Assembly: GCA_020636895.1 (NCBI GenBank)
Contig: JACJWZ010000001.1
Span: forward strand, 744,001-808,000
Length of the DNA stretch: 64,000 nucleotides
Origin: Thermoleophilales bacterium
GTDB taxonomy: Bacteria; Actinomycetota; Thermoleophilia; Solirubrobacterales; 70-9
Reading direction: 5' to 3'
Shown: positions 37,156 through 45,023 of the stretch, one piece after another
How the letters are laid out: each line of letters opens with the position of its first letter
Position numbering within the stretch: the stretch's first letter is position 1
Notes under the pieces: generated by a model
The model's database searches: none
What the model was told of the DNA's origin: nothing
What the model saw: the letters and a program-made list of their open reading frames with translations, nothing else
Program-made: the position numbers and the translations under genes

Positions 37156-37197
37156 CAGAACCCGCTTATATATGCGGGTTCTGACACCCCGGTGTCA
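37156..37197. repeat. Two overlapping hairpins in an AT-richer intergenic patch
   Basis: A perfect 10-bp stem CAGAACCCGC / GCGGGTTCTG with an AT-only loop (37156-37183) is followed, sharing two bases, by the inverted repeat TGACACC-CC-GGTGTCA (37182-37197). The first resembles a terminator or tRNA-arm-like hairpin, the second an operator. They lie 30 bp before the HNH-like gene. Confidence 0.75.
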
Positions 37198-37226
37198 AAG
37201 GAGCCCCGATCTCCTACAGTCGGGAC

Positions 37227-37998
37227 ATGCTCTACGAGAGCCGGACAGAGGGACTCTGCTGGTGGTGCCGAGCAGCTCCAGCGGACTCGCGCGAGCACAA
37301 GCTGAAGAAGACCGACTTGAAGCGCCAGTTTGGCCCCGGCCCTTATCCGGAGCTCAGCTCCCATAAGGACGGCGGCGACCGGTTCATTCAGGGCCCCGAC
37401 AGCGTGGTCGTCAAGTTCAAGCCGACCCTGTGCTCGGATTGCAACAACCGACGAAGTCAGCCGCACGATCTCGCCTACGACCGATTCGCGGATTACGTCC
37501 GGGGCCACGATCGGCACATCCTGTCCTCGCGGGCGATCGACCTCCGTGCCGTCTATGGCCGCGACAGGTGGGAGGACGGGCGGGACGACATGCTCAGGTT
37601 CTTCGCGAAGCACGCTGGCTGCAGGCTCGCTGAGAACGGGATCGAGGTTCCCGAACCCCATCTGTGACTTCCTGGATGGGGGACCTGAGGCCTTCGCCGA
37701 TCTCTCGATGCAGTTCTCTATCCGGGCGGACATCGCGAAGGCACACAGGGACGAATTGGCCGATGGGAGCCTGTGGCTCGGTGACCTGTCGTTCACAGAG
37801 CGTGACGTCCACGGTCACTGGCTCGTTATCGAGAGTCATTACGGGATGGGGTGGCTTCGGCTCCGATGGGGGATTGGGGTGGGCTCCGAGGCGTTTCCGT
37901 GGCCCTTCCGCGAACCGTTCGAGCGTTTGCCCTTTGCTACTACCGAGAGCGAGCGGGCTGAGTGGGGTGACGAGCCGGACGTGCGGATCGTCGTCTGA
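37227..37998 (+). pseudogene. Frameshifted HNH-like zinc-ribbon gene
   Basis: The first frame (37227-37667) encodes CWWC (Cys11/Cys14), an REH motif (His24) and a second CSDCNN pair (Cys69/Cys72, Asn73), the arrangement of HNH-type endonuclease zinc centres, and stops at TGA after GIEVPEPHL. The +1 frame continues without a gap as NPICDFLDGGPEAFADLSMQF and runs to 37998 with a soluble, well-behaved protein. One extra base near 37650 (in GTTCCCGAACCCC) would explain it, so the intact product would be ~256 residues. It could be a real inactivating mutation, a sequence error, or two overlapping genes. The base composition is less GC-biased than its neighbours, suggesting acquisition. Confidence 0.65.
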
Positions 37999-38080
37999 GG
38001 GGACTGCAGAGGCCGGGTCGGTTACCGATCCGTTACCACTTGCCCGGCGAGGCGCTCCGTGTCACTGGTCCGTGGACGGG

Positions 38081-38100
38081 AAAACCCCGCCTGAGCGGGC
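38081..38100 (-). terminator. Rho-independent terminator of the tRNA gene
   Basis: On the minus strand CCCGC-TCAG-GCGGG followed by GTTTT, starting 10 bases after the tRNA 3' end. This is the only classic stem plus T-run terminator that I can place with confidence in the window. Confidence 0.8.
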
Positions 38101-38109
38101 TTTCGCGGA

Positions 38110-38183
38110 TGCCGGAGGAGGGACTTGAACCCCCGACACGCGGATTATGATTCCGCTGCTCTAACCAGCTGAGCTACTCCGGC
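38110..38183 (-). tRNA. tRNA-Met, elongator type (anticodon CAT)
   Basis: A complete 74-nt cloverleaf: acceptor GCCGGAG/CTCCGGC (7 bp), D stem GCTC/GAGC, anticodon stem GCGGA/TCCGC with loop ATCATAA, T stem GGGGG/CCCTC with loop TTCAAGT, discriminator A. The intact 1-72 pair and the lack of three G-C pairs in the anticodon stem exclude the initiator. A CAT anticodon could also be the lysidine-modified tRNA-Ile, which cannot be excluded by eye. CCA is not encoded. A terminator follows directly. Confidence 0.93.
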
Positions 38184-38244
38184 GGGGGCGCGTGATCTTA
38201 GACGGGACGCGGCCGCGAGCCACCGCCCGATCCGCCAACGGCGA

Positions 38245-39483
38245 TCATTCGGTCGCGACCTCCTCGGTCTCGGGGGCCGTTGGCGGCAGCCGTCGCGCCC
38301 AAGCGCCGTAGCGATCGGCCAGCGGGCCGGCGCTGAGCCCGTGCAGGAAGACGCTGAGGATCACGGTCACGAGCGTCGTCAGCACGACGGTGTCGATCGA
38401 GTGCAGCTCGGTGTCCTGCTCGAGAACGATGAGGGCGAGCACGACCGAGGCCAGGCCCCGTGGCCCGAACCAGCCGACGAAAGCGACGGTTCGCGCGCTC
38501 AGTCCCGATCCGATCATGGCGATCGCGACCGGGAGCATCCTGATCACGGTGAGGCTCAGCAATGCGTAGGCGGCGATCGCGAGGCTGATGCCGTCGAGCA
38601 GATCGACCGCGACGAGGCCGAGCGCGAAGAAGACGAAAGCGCCGACGAGAGTTCCCTCCTCGTCGGTGAACGCGACGGCGGGGGCGCTGTCGTCGCCGAG
38701 CTTCGAACCCGCGGCGAGGCCACCCACGTAGACCGCGATCAGGCCGCTGCCCCCCAGCTCCTCGGTGAACGCGAACAACGCGACCGCCACCGCCGCCATC
38801 GCGAGCTGCTCGGAGACGCCGCTCGCCCATCCCGCCCGCCGGCCGCGCAGCGCAAGCTGGGCGGCGATCATGCCGACGATGATCCCCGCCAGTGCCCCGA
38901 TCCCGATCTTCTCCAGCGCGGTATTGGCCCAGTAGGAGCCGGGCTCGAACCCCTCGCTCACCGTCGCGCCGGTGACGAAGAGCAGCAGGAAGGGAACCGC
39001 GAGACCGTCGTTGAGCCCCGCCTCGACGCTGAGTGCCTGGCGCACGGTCCCGGGCACCCGCTCGTTCTCGACCACCGCGGCGCCGAGGGCGGCGTCGGTC
39101 GGCGCCAGGATCGCCGCCAGGGCCGCGCACTCCCACCAGTCGAGGCCCCCGAGCAGCAAAGCGCCGACCAGCGTCCCGAGGCCGATCGTCATCAGCATCC
39201 CCGGGCCGAGCAACCGCAGCGGGATGCCGTAGTCGCGGCGCAGCCAGGAGAGGTTGACGCGCGAGGCATCCGCGAAGAGGACGAGCGCGAGCGCGATCTC
39301 GGCGAGCGGAAGCAGGACTCCACGGGGCTCGCCGCCCGACAACGGATCGAGGGCCCCGGTCAGCGTGGCGAGCGCGCCGGCCACGAGGAAGGCCATCGGG
39401 CGCGACGCCCCGATTCCCTCGAGTCGCGTCGCGGCCAGTTCGTAGGCGGCGAAAGCCGCCGCGAAGATCCCGAGCGCCAGCAC
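38245..39483 (-). CDS. CPA1-type cation:proton antiporter
   Basis: A 412-residue membrane protein with about 12-13 helices. The CPA1/NhaP core motifs are present: APTDAALGAAVV in one discontinuous helix and EAGLNDGLAVP (Asn-Asp pair) in the next. The short hydrophilic C-terminus (RLPPTAPETEEVATE) has no regulatory domain. It should exchange Na+ or K+ for H+ at the inner membrane. The start is GTG 39483. It lies 60 bp from the tRNA gene, same strand. Confidence 0.93.
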   Translation of the reverse strand: MLALGIFAAAFAAYELAATRLEGIGASRPMAFLVAGALATLTGALDPLSGGEPRGVLLPLAEIALALVLFADASRVNLSWLRRDYGIPLRLLGPGMLMTIGLGTLVGALLLGGLDWWECAALAAILAPTDAALGAAVVENERVPGTVRQALSVEAGLNDGLAVPFLLLFVTGATVSEGFEPGSYWANTALEKIGIGALAGIIVGMIAAQLALRGRRAGWASGVSEQLAMAAVAVALFAFTEELGGSGLIAVYVGGLAAGSKLGDDSAPAVAFTDEEGTLVGAFVFFALGLVAVDLLDGISLAIAAYALLSLTVIRMLPVAIAMIGSGLSARTVAFVGWFGPRGLASVVLALIVLEQDTELHSIDTVVLTTLVTVILSVFLHGLSAGPLADRYGAWARRLPPTAPETEEVATE

Positions 39484-39554
39484 CTCGCAAGCCTAAGCTA
39501 GGTTCCGTAGCACCGGCTTCGGTGCCGGACTCCAGCCACAGAAAGGCAACCCTC

Positions 39555-40055
39555 ATGTCTGATCGACCCGTCTTCCTTTACGCCGCGGTCTACGACGACG
39601 TCGCCGATGCCGAAGCCGACTACGAAGGCCTCCTCGAGCTTCACGCAGCCGGCCTCGTCGGCACCTTCGACTCGGCGGTGATCGAGAACGAGGACGGCAA
39701 GGTCCACGTGCACAAGACCGAGAAGCCGACCCAGCACGGCGCTTGGAGCGGGATCGCGGTCGGTGCGCTCGTCGGGATCCTGTTCCCACCCGCGATCATC
39801 GGCAGCGCCGCGGTAGGAGGTGTCGCGGGCGGCGTCATCGGCCATCTTTGGAAGGGCATGTCGAGGAGCGACCTCAAGGATCTCGGCGAGGCCCTGGACG
39901 ACGGCGAGGCGGCGCTCGTCGTGATCGGCGAGTCCAAGATCGAGGAGCAGGTCGAGAAAGCCGTCAAGCGGGCCACGAAGGTGATCGAGAAGCAGATCGA
40001 CGCCGACGCGGCCGAGCTCCAGCGTGAGGTCGAGGCGGCCGGAACGGATGCCTGA
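39555..40055 (+). CDS. DUF1269-type membrane protein
   Basis: A 166-residue protein. The N-terminal ~50 residues form a small alpha/beta domain (VFLYAAVYDDVADAEADYEGLLELHAAG...DSAVIENEDGKVHVHK), the middle contains a glycine-zipper hydrophobic hairpin (AWSGIAVGALVGILFPPAIIGSAAVGGVAGGVIGHLW), and the C-terminal third is a charged helix. This matches the DUF1269 family, of unknown function and often stress-linked. ATG 39555 is used; the upstream in-frame start has no homology. Confidence 0.87.
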   Translation: MSDRPVFLYAAVYDDVADAEADYEGLLELHAAGLVGTFDSAVIENEDGKVHVHKTEKPTQHGAWSGIAVGALVGILFPPAIIGSAAVGGVAGGVIGHLWKGMSRSDLKDLGEALDDGEAALVVIGESKIEEQVEKAVKRATKVIEKQIDADAAELQREVEAAGTDA

Positions 40056-40091
40056 GTAGCTGCGACGAGCCTGAGCGGGGGCCGGGCGGCC

Positions 40092-41048
40092 TCAGCCGAT
40101 CGCGCGCGCGATCCGGTCGCGAACCGCGCCGAGGCGCTCGATCAGCTCCGGCGGTTCATGGACCTCGAAGTCGTGACCGATCATCGCCACCCGGAGAGCG
40201 AGCCAGTCGAGATCGTCCTCGCTCGTCCGGTACTCGCAGGTCCGCTCGTCGATCGGCTCGATGTTCCCGAACAACCACGGCCGCCCCTCGAGCTCGGAGG
40301 CCGGGCAGTCGACGGTCACCCTCGCCTCATGGCGCGACCGGGCGGAGGCGAGGTTGGCGGAGACGTAGGCGGCATCGCCGGCGCCGCCCGGGAGCTCGCG
40401 TTCGGCGCACCGGCCGCCGGCTCCCGCCGGACGCTCGATCCGGTCGAGCCGGAACGTGCGCCAGTCCTCGCGCGTTGAGTCCCAGGCGAGCAGGTACCAG
40501 CGGCGGCCGAGGTTGACGAGCGATCGCGGCTCCACGAGCCGGCGGCTCGGCTCCCCGTCACGCCCGGTGTAGGCGAACCGGAGTCGTTCCCGGTCGCGGC
40601 ATGCGGAGGCGACGACGGTCAGCACCTGAGGGTCGACCATCGGCCCGTTGCCGCTCGCCGGGGTTGCCACCGCGCCGAGCGCCTGCACCCGCCTGCGCAG
40701 ATGCTTGGGCAGCACCTGCTCGAGCTTGACCAGCGCCCGGACGGAGGTCTCCTCGATCCCCGCGATCGAGGCGCCGGCGGCGGTCCGCAGGCCGACGGCG
40801 ATCGCGATCGCCTCCTCGTCGTCGACCAGCAGCGGCGGCATCGCGGTGCCGGCCTCGAGCCGGTAGCCGCCCGCTGGGCCACTTACCGACTCGATCGGGT
40901 AGCCCAGATCGCGGAGCCGCTCGATGTCGCGGCGGACGGTCCGGCGCGAGACCTCGAGCCTGCTCTCGAGCTCGCCACCGGGCCAGTCGCGTCGCGCCTG
41001 CAGCATCGAGAGGAGGCTCAGCAGCCGGCTCGAGGTCGTCTCCGCCAT
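40092..41048 (-). CDS. WYL-domain transcriptional regulator (DeoR/YafY-like)
   Basis: A 318-residue regulator: N-terminal winged helix (SRLLSLLSMLQARRDWPGGELESRLEVSRRTVRRDIERLRDLGYPIES), a linker with AGGYRLEAG, and a WYL domain (RRWYLLAWDSTREDWRTFRLDRIE) plus a WCX-like C-terminus (HDFEVHEPPELIERL). WYL regulators sense ligands, often nucleic acid or nucleotides, and control DNA-damage, phage-defence or metabolic genes; no defence gene adjoins it here. ATG 41048 is preferred to the upstream start at 41114. It is divergent from the lipoprotein gene over ~110 bp. Confidence 0.92.
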   Translation of the reverse strand: MAETTSSRLLSLLSMLQARRDWPGGELESRLEVSRRTVRRDIERLRDLGYPIESVSGPAGGYRLEAGTAMPPLLVDDEEAIAIAVGLRTAAGASIAGIEETSVRALVKLEQVLPKHLRRRVQALGAVATPASGNGPMVDPQVLTVVASACRDRERLRFAYTGRDGEPSRRLVEPRSLVNLGRRWYLLAWDSTREDWRTFRLDRIERPAGAGGRCAERELPGGAGDAAYVSANLASARSRHEARVTVDCPASELEGRPWLFGNIEPIDERTCEYRTSEDDLDWLALRVAMIGHDFEVHEPPELIERLGAVRDRIARAIG

Positions 41049-41158
41049 CCGCGCAAGGTTCCCAGAGATCGAGGACGAGAACTGGCCTCGATACTGCCTC
41101 GTCCTGAACCGCAAGGGGCATGTTCCGCCATCTCGGCCTGCGGCTAGGATCCGCCGCC

Positions 41159-41686
41159 ATGTCGCGCACCGCCACCGCCCCCAAGCTCGCCGTCCTCCTG
41201 ATCGTCGCCGCGCTCGCGTTCGTCGCGGCCGGATGCGGGGATGACGACTCCGGCGGCGGCGGTACCACCGCGGAGACGGTCGGCGATACGTCCACGCCTA
41301 CTACCGCCACCGATGAGGACACGACCGATGACGAGACGACCGATGAGGACACGACCGACGACGCCGCGGCACCCGATCCCAACGACACCGCCGCGGTGGA
41401 GGACACGATCAGGACCTGGATCCTCGAGGGCGACTGCGACCTGATGACCGACAAGTTCCTCGAGGCGCAGACCTTCGACGACAACCCGAAGAGGGCCTGC
41501 GACACGTTCGAGAAGCTGTTCACCCCGCCTTCGTACGGCGCCGACGCCATCGAGATCACCGACGTCGAGATCGACGGTGACAAGGCGAGCGCTGAGGTCG
41601 GTGGCGGCGGGATCGACATCACCAGCGAGTACGACCTCGTCTTCGAGGACGGCACCTGGAAGATCGACAAGGCGTCGCTCTCCTAG
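41159..41686 (+). CDS. Hypothetical lipoprotein with acidic repeat linker
   Basis: A 175-residue exported protein: signal helix and lipobox AAGC, then Gly/Ser and a Thr/Asp/Glu repeat (DEDTTDDETTDEDTTDD) as a flexible acidic linker, then a ~100-residue domain (DTIRTWILEGDCDLMTDKFLEAQTF...YDLVFEDGTWKIDKASL) whose ending is typical of small NTF2-like/DUF4878-type lipoprotein domains. Function unknown. ATG 41159 gives the signal peptide directly. Confidence 0.8.
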   Translation: MSRTATAPKLAVLLIVAALAFVAAGCGDDDSGGGGTTAETVGDTSTPTTATDEDTTDDETTDEDTTDDAAAPDPNDTAAVEDTIRTWILEGDCDLMTDKFLEAQTFDDNPKRACDTFEKLFTPPSYGADAIEITDVEIDGDKASAEVGGGGIDITSEYDLVFEDGTWKIDKASLS

Positions 41687-41798
41687 CGCCCTCGAGTGAC
41701 TCGACACAGCGACGCGCGCTGGGCCCGACCCGGGCGACGAAGTCGTCCGAGGCCCGCAGCCGCTGACCTGGCGGCCCCGGTGACGTAGGCTCGCGCCG

Positions 41799-42677
41799 AT
41801 GGAGGACTCGGTTCTCGCGACCGTCGTGCTGCCGGCCGCGCTGGCCGTGATCATGCTCAGCCTCGGGCTGTCGCTGACCACGGCCGACTTCAAGCGCGTC
41901 GCCGTGCAACCCCGCGGCATCGCGGTCGGTATCGCCAACCTGGCGCTGATCTCGCCGTTGCTCGCGCTCGCGATCGCCGAGCTCTACTCGCTCGAGCCGG
42001 CCTTCGCGGTGGGCCTCGTCCTGCTCGGGGCCTCGCCCGGCGGGACCATGGCCAACCTCCTCACCCATCTCGCCCGCGGCGACACCGCGCTATCGATCTC
42101 GATGACCGCGATCTCGAGCCTCGCCGCCATCGTCACGGTGCCGCTCTTCCTCCAGCTCTCGACGTCGCACTTCGGCGCGACCGAGCTCGACGAGAGCGTC
42201 GACATGCTCGGCGTCGTCGTCCGCGTCCTCGTGATCACCGTGATCCCGCTCGGCGTCGGCATGTGGTTCCGCGAGCGCTGGCCGCAGCGCGTGAGCGAGA
42301 TCGAGGGCACCGTCAAGAAGGTCGCGTTCGGGGTCTTCCTCGCGGTCGTCGTCGGCGTCGTCATCGCCGAGTTCGACCGCGTCAGCGAGCATCTCTGGGA
42401 GGTCGCTCCGGCGGTCGTCACGCTGAACGTGGCCGCGATGGGGATCTCGTTCGGGATCGCCCGCCTCGCCCGCCTCGACGATCGCCAGGCAACCGCGATC
42501 GCGATCGAGCTCGGCGTCCACAACTCGACACTCGCGATCGCGGTCGGCGCCACGATCGCATCGGTCCTGACGATCCCCGCCGCTGTCTATGCGAGCTTCA
42601 TGTTCGTGACCGCCGGCATCTTCGCCCGCCTGATGTACAAGCGCAACGCCGCGACGGCTAGGGTCGTCGCGGGATGA
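41799..42677 (+). CDS. Bile acid:sodium symporter family (SBF) transporter
   Basis: A 292-residue protein with about nine to ten helices. It begins VLPAALAVIMLSLGLSLTTADFKRV and includes LLGASPGGTMANLLTHLARGDTALSISMTAISS, a hallmark of the BASS/SBF family with the Na+-site helix cross-over. Bacterial members import organic anions with Na+. The ATG of the next gene overlaps its stop (ATGA), placing it in an operon with an M29 peptidase and FtcD, so an amino-acid-derived acid is a plausible substrate. Confidence 0.9.
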   Translation: MEDSVLATVVLPAALAVIMLSLGLSLTTADFKRVAVQPRGIAVGIANLALISPLLALAIAELYSLEPAFAVGLVLLGASPGGTMANLLTHLARGDTALSISMTAISSLAAIVTVPLFLQLSTSHFGATELDESVDMLGVVVRVLVITVIPLGVGMWFRERWPQRVSEIEGTVKKVAFGVFLAVVVGVVIAEFDRVSEHLWEVAPAVVTLNVAAMGISFGIARLARLDDRQATAIAIELGVHNSTLAIAVGATIASVLTIPAAVYASFMFVTAGIFARLMYKRNAATARVVAG

Positions 42678-43633
42678 GTCAGGCACCCGACATCGCTCGC
42701 GCGGTCGAGAACGTCGTCCGCGACTGCATGGGCGTCCGCGAGGGCGAGGACGTCCTCGTCGTCGCCAACCCGGCAACGCTCGGGCTCGGCGAACGCCTTC
42801 GCGGCGCCGCCGGCCGCGCCGGGGCCGACGCGGTGATGGCGCTGATGGCGGAGCGAGCCTCTCACGCGGCCGAGCCGCCCGCGCCCGTGGCCGCGGCGAT
42901 GCGCGAGGCCGACGTCGTCCTCGCGCCGACCGTGCAGTCGCTCTCCCACACCGCCTCCCGCAAGGCCGCCTCGGAGGCGGGGGCGCGGATCGCGACCCTC
43001 CCCGGCGTCACCGAGGACCAGCTCGCGCGGCTGATGAGCGCCGACATGGAGGAGCTGCGCCGGCGCGGCCACGCAATCGCCGCGGTGCTCGACGCCGGCG
43101 AGGAGGCGACGATCACCTGCGCCAACGGCTCCGACCTGCGGCTGAGCCTGCGCGGTCGCAAGGCCATCCCAGACGCGGGCGAGCTGACCGAGCCGGGAGC
43201 TTTCGGGAACCTGCCGTGCGGCGAGGGCTTCATCTCGCCCGACGATGGCGACTGCGAGGGGACGCTGGTGATCGACGGGACGATCGCGACCGTCGGGATC
43301 CCGGCCGAGCCGGTGAAGCTGACCGTCTCCGCCGGGCGGCTCGTCGACGCGACCGGGCCGGAGGGCGCCCGCCTGATGGAGCTGCTCGGTGCGCACGGGC
43401 CGGACGGCCTGACGATCGCCGAGCTCGGGATCGGCACCAACGAGCGCGCCGAGCTGACCGGGCAGATCATCGAGGACGAGAAGCTGCTCGGGACCGCGCA
43501 CGTCGCCTTCGGCGCATCCGAGGCGATCGGGGGGCGCATCCAGGTGCCCGTCCACCTCGACTCGGTCGTGATGAAACCGGTCGTCGCGGTCGACGGCCAG
43601 GTGATCGTCCGCGACGGGGAGCTGCTGCTCTGA
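42674..43633 (+). CDS. M29-like leucyl aminopeptidase (aminopeptidase T type)
   Basis: A 319-residue metal-dependent peptidase-like protein. Recognisable family segments are FGNLPCGEGFISPDDG, AELGIGTNERAELTGQIIEDEKLLGTAHVAFG and VPVHLDSVV, which carry the acidic and His ligands of the dinuclear site in M29/DUF2172-like enzymes. It may release N-terminal residues in the cytoplasm. It overlaps SBF upstream (ATGA) and ftcD downstream (CTGA), so the three are translationally coupled. Confidence 0.82.
   Translation: MSQAPDIARAVENVVRDCMGVREGEDVLVVANPATLGLGERLRGAAGRAGADAVMALMAERASHAAEPPAPVAAAMREADVVLAPTVQSLSHTASRKAASEAGARIATLPGVTEDQLARLMSADMEELRRRGHAIAAVLDAGEEATITCANGSDLRLSLRGRKAIPDAGELTEPGAFGNLPCGEGFISPDDGDCEGTLVIDGTIATVGIPAEPVKLTVSAGRLVDATGPEGARLMELLGAHGPDGLTIAELGIGTNERAELTGQIIEDEKLLGTAHVAFGASEAIGGRIQVPVHLDSVVMKPVVAVDGQVIVRDGELLL
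43616..43621 (+). promoter_or_regulatory. Shine-Dalgarno GGGGAG deciding the CTG start of ftcD
   Basis: GGGGAG eight bases before CTG 43630, inside the last codons of the M29 gene. No ATG, GTG or TTG in the ftcD frame lies between here and the conserved VPNVSE motif. Confidence 0.78.
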
Positions 43634-44550
43634 GCCCGTTCTCCCGCGCAACCCTGCTCGCCGTCCCGAACGTCTCCGAGGCCGCCGACCCAGAGGCGCT
43701 CGGCCGGATCGAGGACGGCCTCGCCGCCGACCCCGTCGTGCTCCTCGACGAGCACTCGGATCCCGTCCACAACCGCACGGTCTTCACGCTCGCGGGGCGC
43801 GACGCGGCGCTGGTGCGCGCGCTCCGCGGCCTCGCCGCACGTTCGCTCGACGCGATCGACATCACGCGCCAACGCGGCGCTCACCCGCGGATCGGCGCGC
43901 TCGACGTCTGCCCGGTCGTCTGGCCGACGCCGGATCTCCGCGAGCATGCCCGCGAGGTCGCGCTCGCCGTGGCCGAGCAGCTCGCCTCCATCGGGCTCCC
44001 GGTATTCCTCTACGGCGAGCTCGCCACGGCGCCCGAACGCGCCGAACGCGCCCACTTCCGCAGTGGCGGCCACGCCGAGCTCGCAAAGCGCATGGAGTCC
44101 GGCGAGCTCGAGCCCGACTTCGGGCCGGGCTGGTCCCATCCGACCGGGGGCGGGGTCCTCGTCACCGCCCGCGCACCGCTCGCCGCCTTCAACATCGAGC
44201 TCGCACCGGGGGCGAGCCTCGAGACGGCCGAGTCGATCGCCGCGAAGCTGCGCGAGTCCGGTGGCGGGCCGAGCGGGGTGCGAGCGATCGCGGTGAAGCT
44301 CAATGCCGAGCGCATGCAGATCTCGACCAACATCCACGACCCGGTCGCCGTCCCGCTCGCGCGGGTGGTCGACGAGGTCCGCAGGCTGGCCGCCGCCGAG
44401 GGGACCGCGCCTGCCCGGGCCGAGCTCGTCGGGCTCGTTCCCGCCGCGGCCCTCGAGGGCTACCCCGACGACGTGCCGATCATCGGCCCCGACCCTCGCG
44501 ATCGCACGATCGAGTCGCGACTCGGGGGGCTCGATCGCGTCGTCGGCTGA
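43630..44550 (+). CDS. ftcD: Glutamate formimidoyltransferase (CTG start)
   Basis: Transfers the formimino group from N-formimino-L-glutamate to tetrahydrofolate, a late step of histidine degradation. 306 residues, equal to the stand-alone transferase domain; the cyclodeaminase domain of mammalian FTCD is absent. Family motifs: LLAVPNVSEA at the start (usual CVPNFSEG), DEHSDPVHNRTVFTLAG, QRGAHPRIGALDVCP with the catalytic-region His, FLYGELAT and the long insert region ending PDFGP. The frame is open far upstream, but no standard start is near the homologous N-terminus; CTG 43630, overlapping the M29 TGA as CTGA and behind GGGGAG, fits exactly. No hut genes are in the window. Confidence 0.9.
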   Translation: MSPFSRATLLAVPNVSEAADPEALGRIEDGLAADPVVLLDEHSDPVHNRTVFTLAGRDAALVRALRGLAARSLDAIDITRQRGAHPRIGALDVCPVVWPTPDLREHAREVALAVAEQLASIGLPVFLYGELATAPERAERAHFRSGGHAELAKRMESGELEPDFGPGWSHPTGGGVLVTARAPLAAFNIELAPGASLETAESIAAKLRESGGGPSGVRAIAVKLNAERMQISTNIHDPVAVPLARVVDEVRRLAAAEGTAPARAELVGLVPAAALEGYPDDVPIIGPDPRDRTIESRLGGLDRVVG

Positions 44551-44605
44551 CGGACGCGGGCGGGCTCAGGTCCCGTTCGCCGTATCGCCTCTACTCTCCC
44601 CGCCC

Positions 44606-45019
44606 ATGCCCGGCAACCAGAAGCCTCGCCGCCGCAAGCACCGCGGCACCCAGACGGGGAGCATCACCCGCGCGCAGCGTTCCCGCCCCCGCAACCGGCA
44701 GGAGGCGATGGCGCAGGCGCGCAGCCGCCGGTCCGGGGGAGGCGGCAGGAAGGGCCAACCGGTCGATCGCCGCGACATCCCGCCGACCTGGCGCGGGGCG
44801 ATGTTCCGCGGTGTCATCTTCGCGGCCCTGCTCATCCCGGTCTCTCTGCTCTTCGGCCAGGCGATCGGCAGCGCGATCGTGCTCAGCATCGTCGCCGCGG
44901 CCTTCTACGTGCCGCTCGGCTTCTACACCGAGTCGTTCTTCTACCGCCGCCGCCAGCAGAAGCTCGCCGCCGAACGCGCCCGGGCGCAGGCGGAGAAGCA
45001 GAAGGCGAAGGGGCGCTAG
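44606..45019 (+). CDS. Small basic membrane protein
   Basis: A 137-residue protein of unknown function. The first ~65 residues are strongly basic and Gly/Ser-rich (KPRRRKHRGTQTGSITR...RSGGGGRKG); a conserved-looking DRRDIPPTWRGAMFRG precedes two membrane helices (VIFAALLIPVSLLFGQAIG and AIVLSIVAAAFYVPLGFYTE); the C-terminus is a basic helix. The basic head may contact nucleic acid or phospholipid. ATG 44606; the following MBL gene starts four bases after its stop, so they are cotranscribed. Confidence 0.75.
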   Translation: MPGNQKPRRRKHRGTQTGSITRAQRSRPRNRQEAMAQARSRRSGGGGRKGQPVDRRDIPPTWRGAMFRGVIFAALLIPVSLLFGQAIGSAIVLSIVAAAFYVPLGFYTESFFYRRRQQKLAAERARAQAEKQKAKGR

Positions 45020-45023
45020 GGGG

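Noticed and set aside
37664..38128. Separate 154-residue gene after the HNH-like frame
   Set aside because: It is a different frame from the one that continues the HNH-like protein, is rich in Ser/Arg, and runs into the tRNA.
40092..41048. WYL regulator as a marker of a phage-defence island
   Set aside because: No restriction, CBASS, toxin-antitoxin or other defence gene lies within several kilobases on either side.
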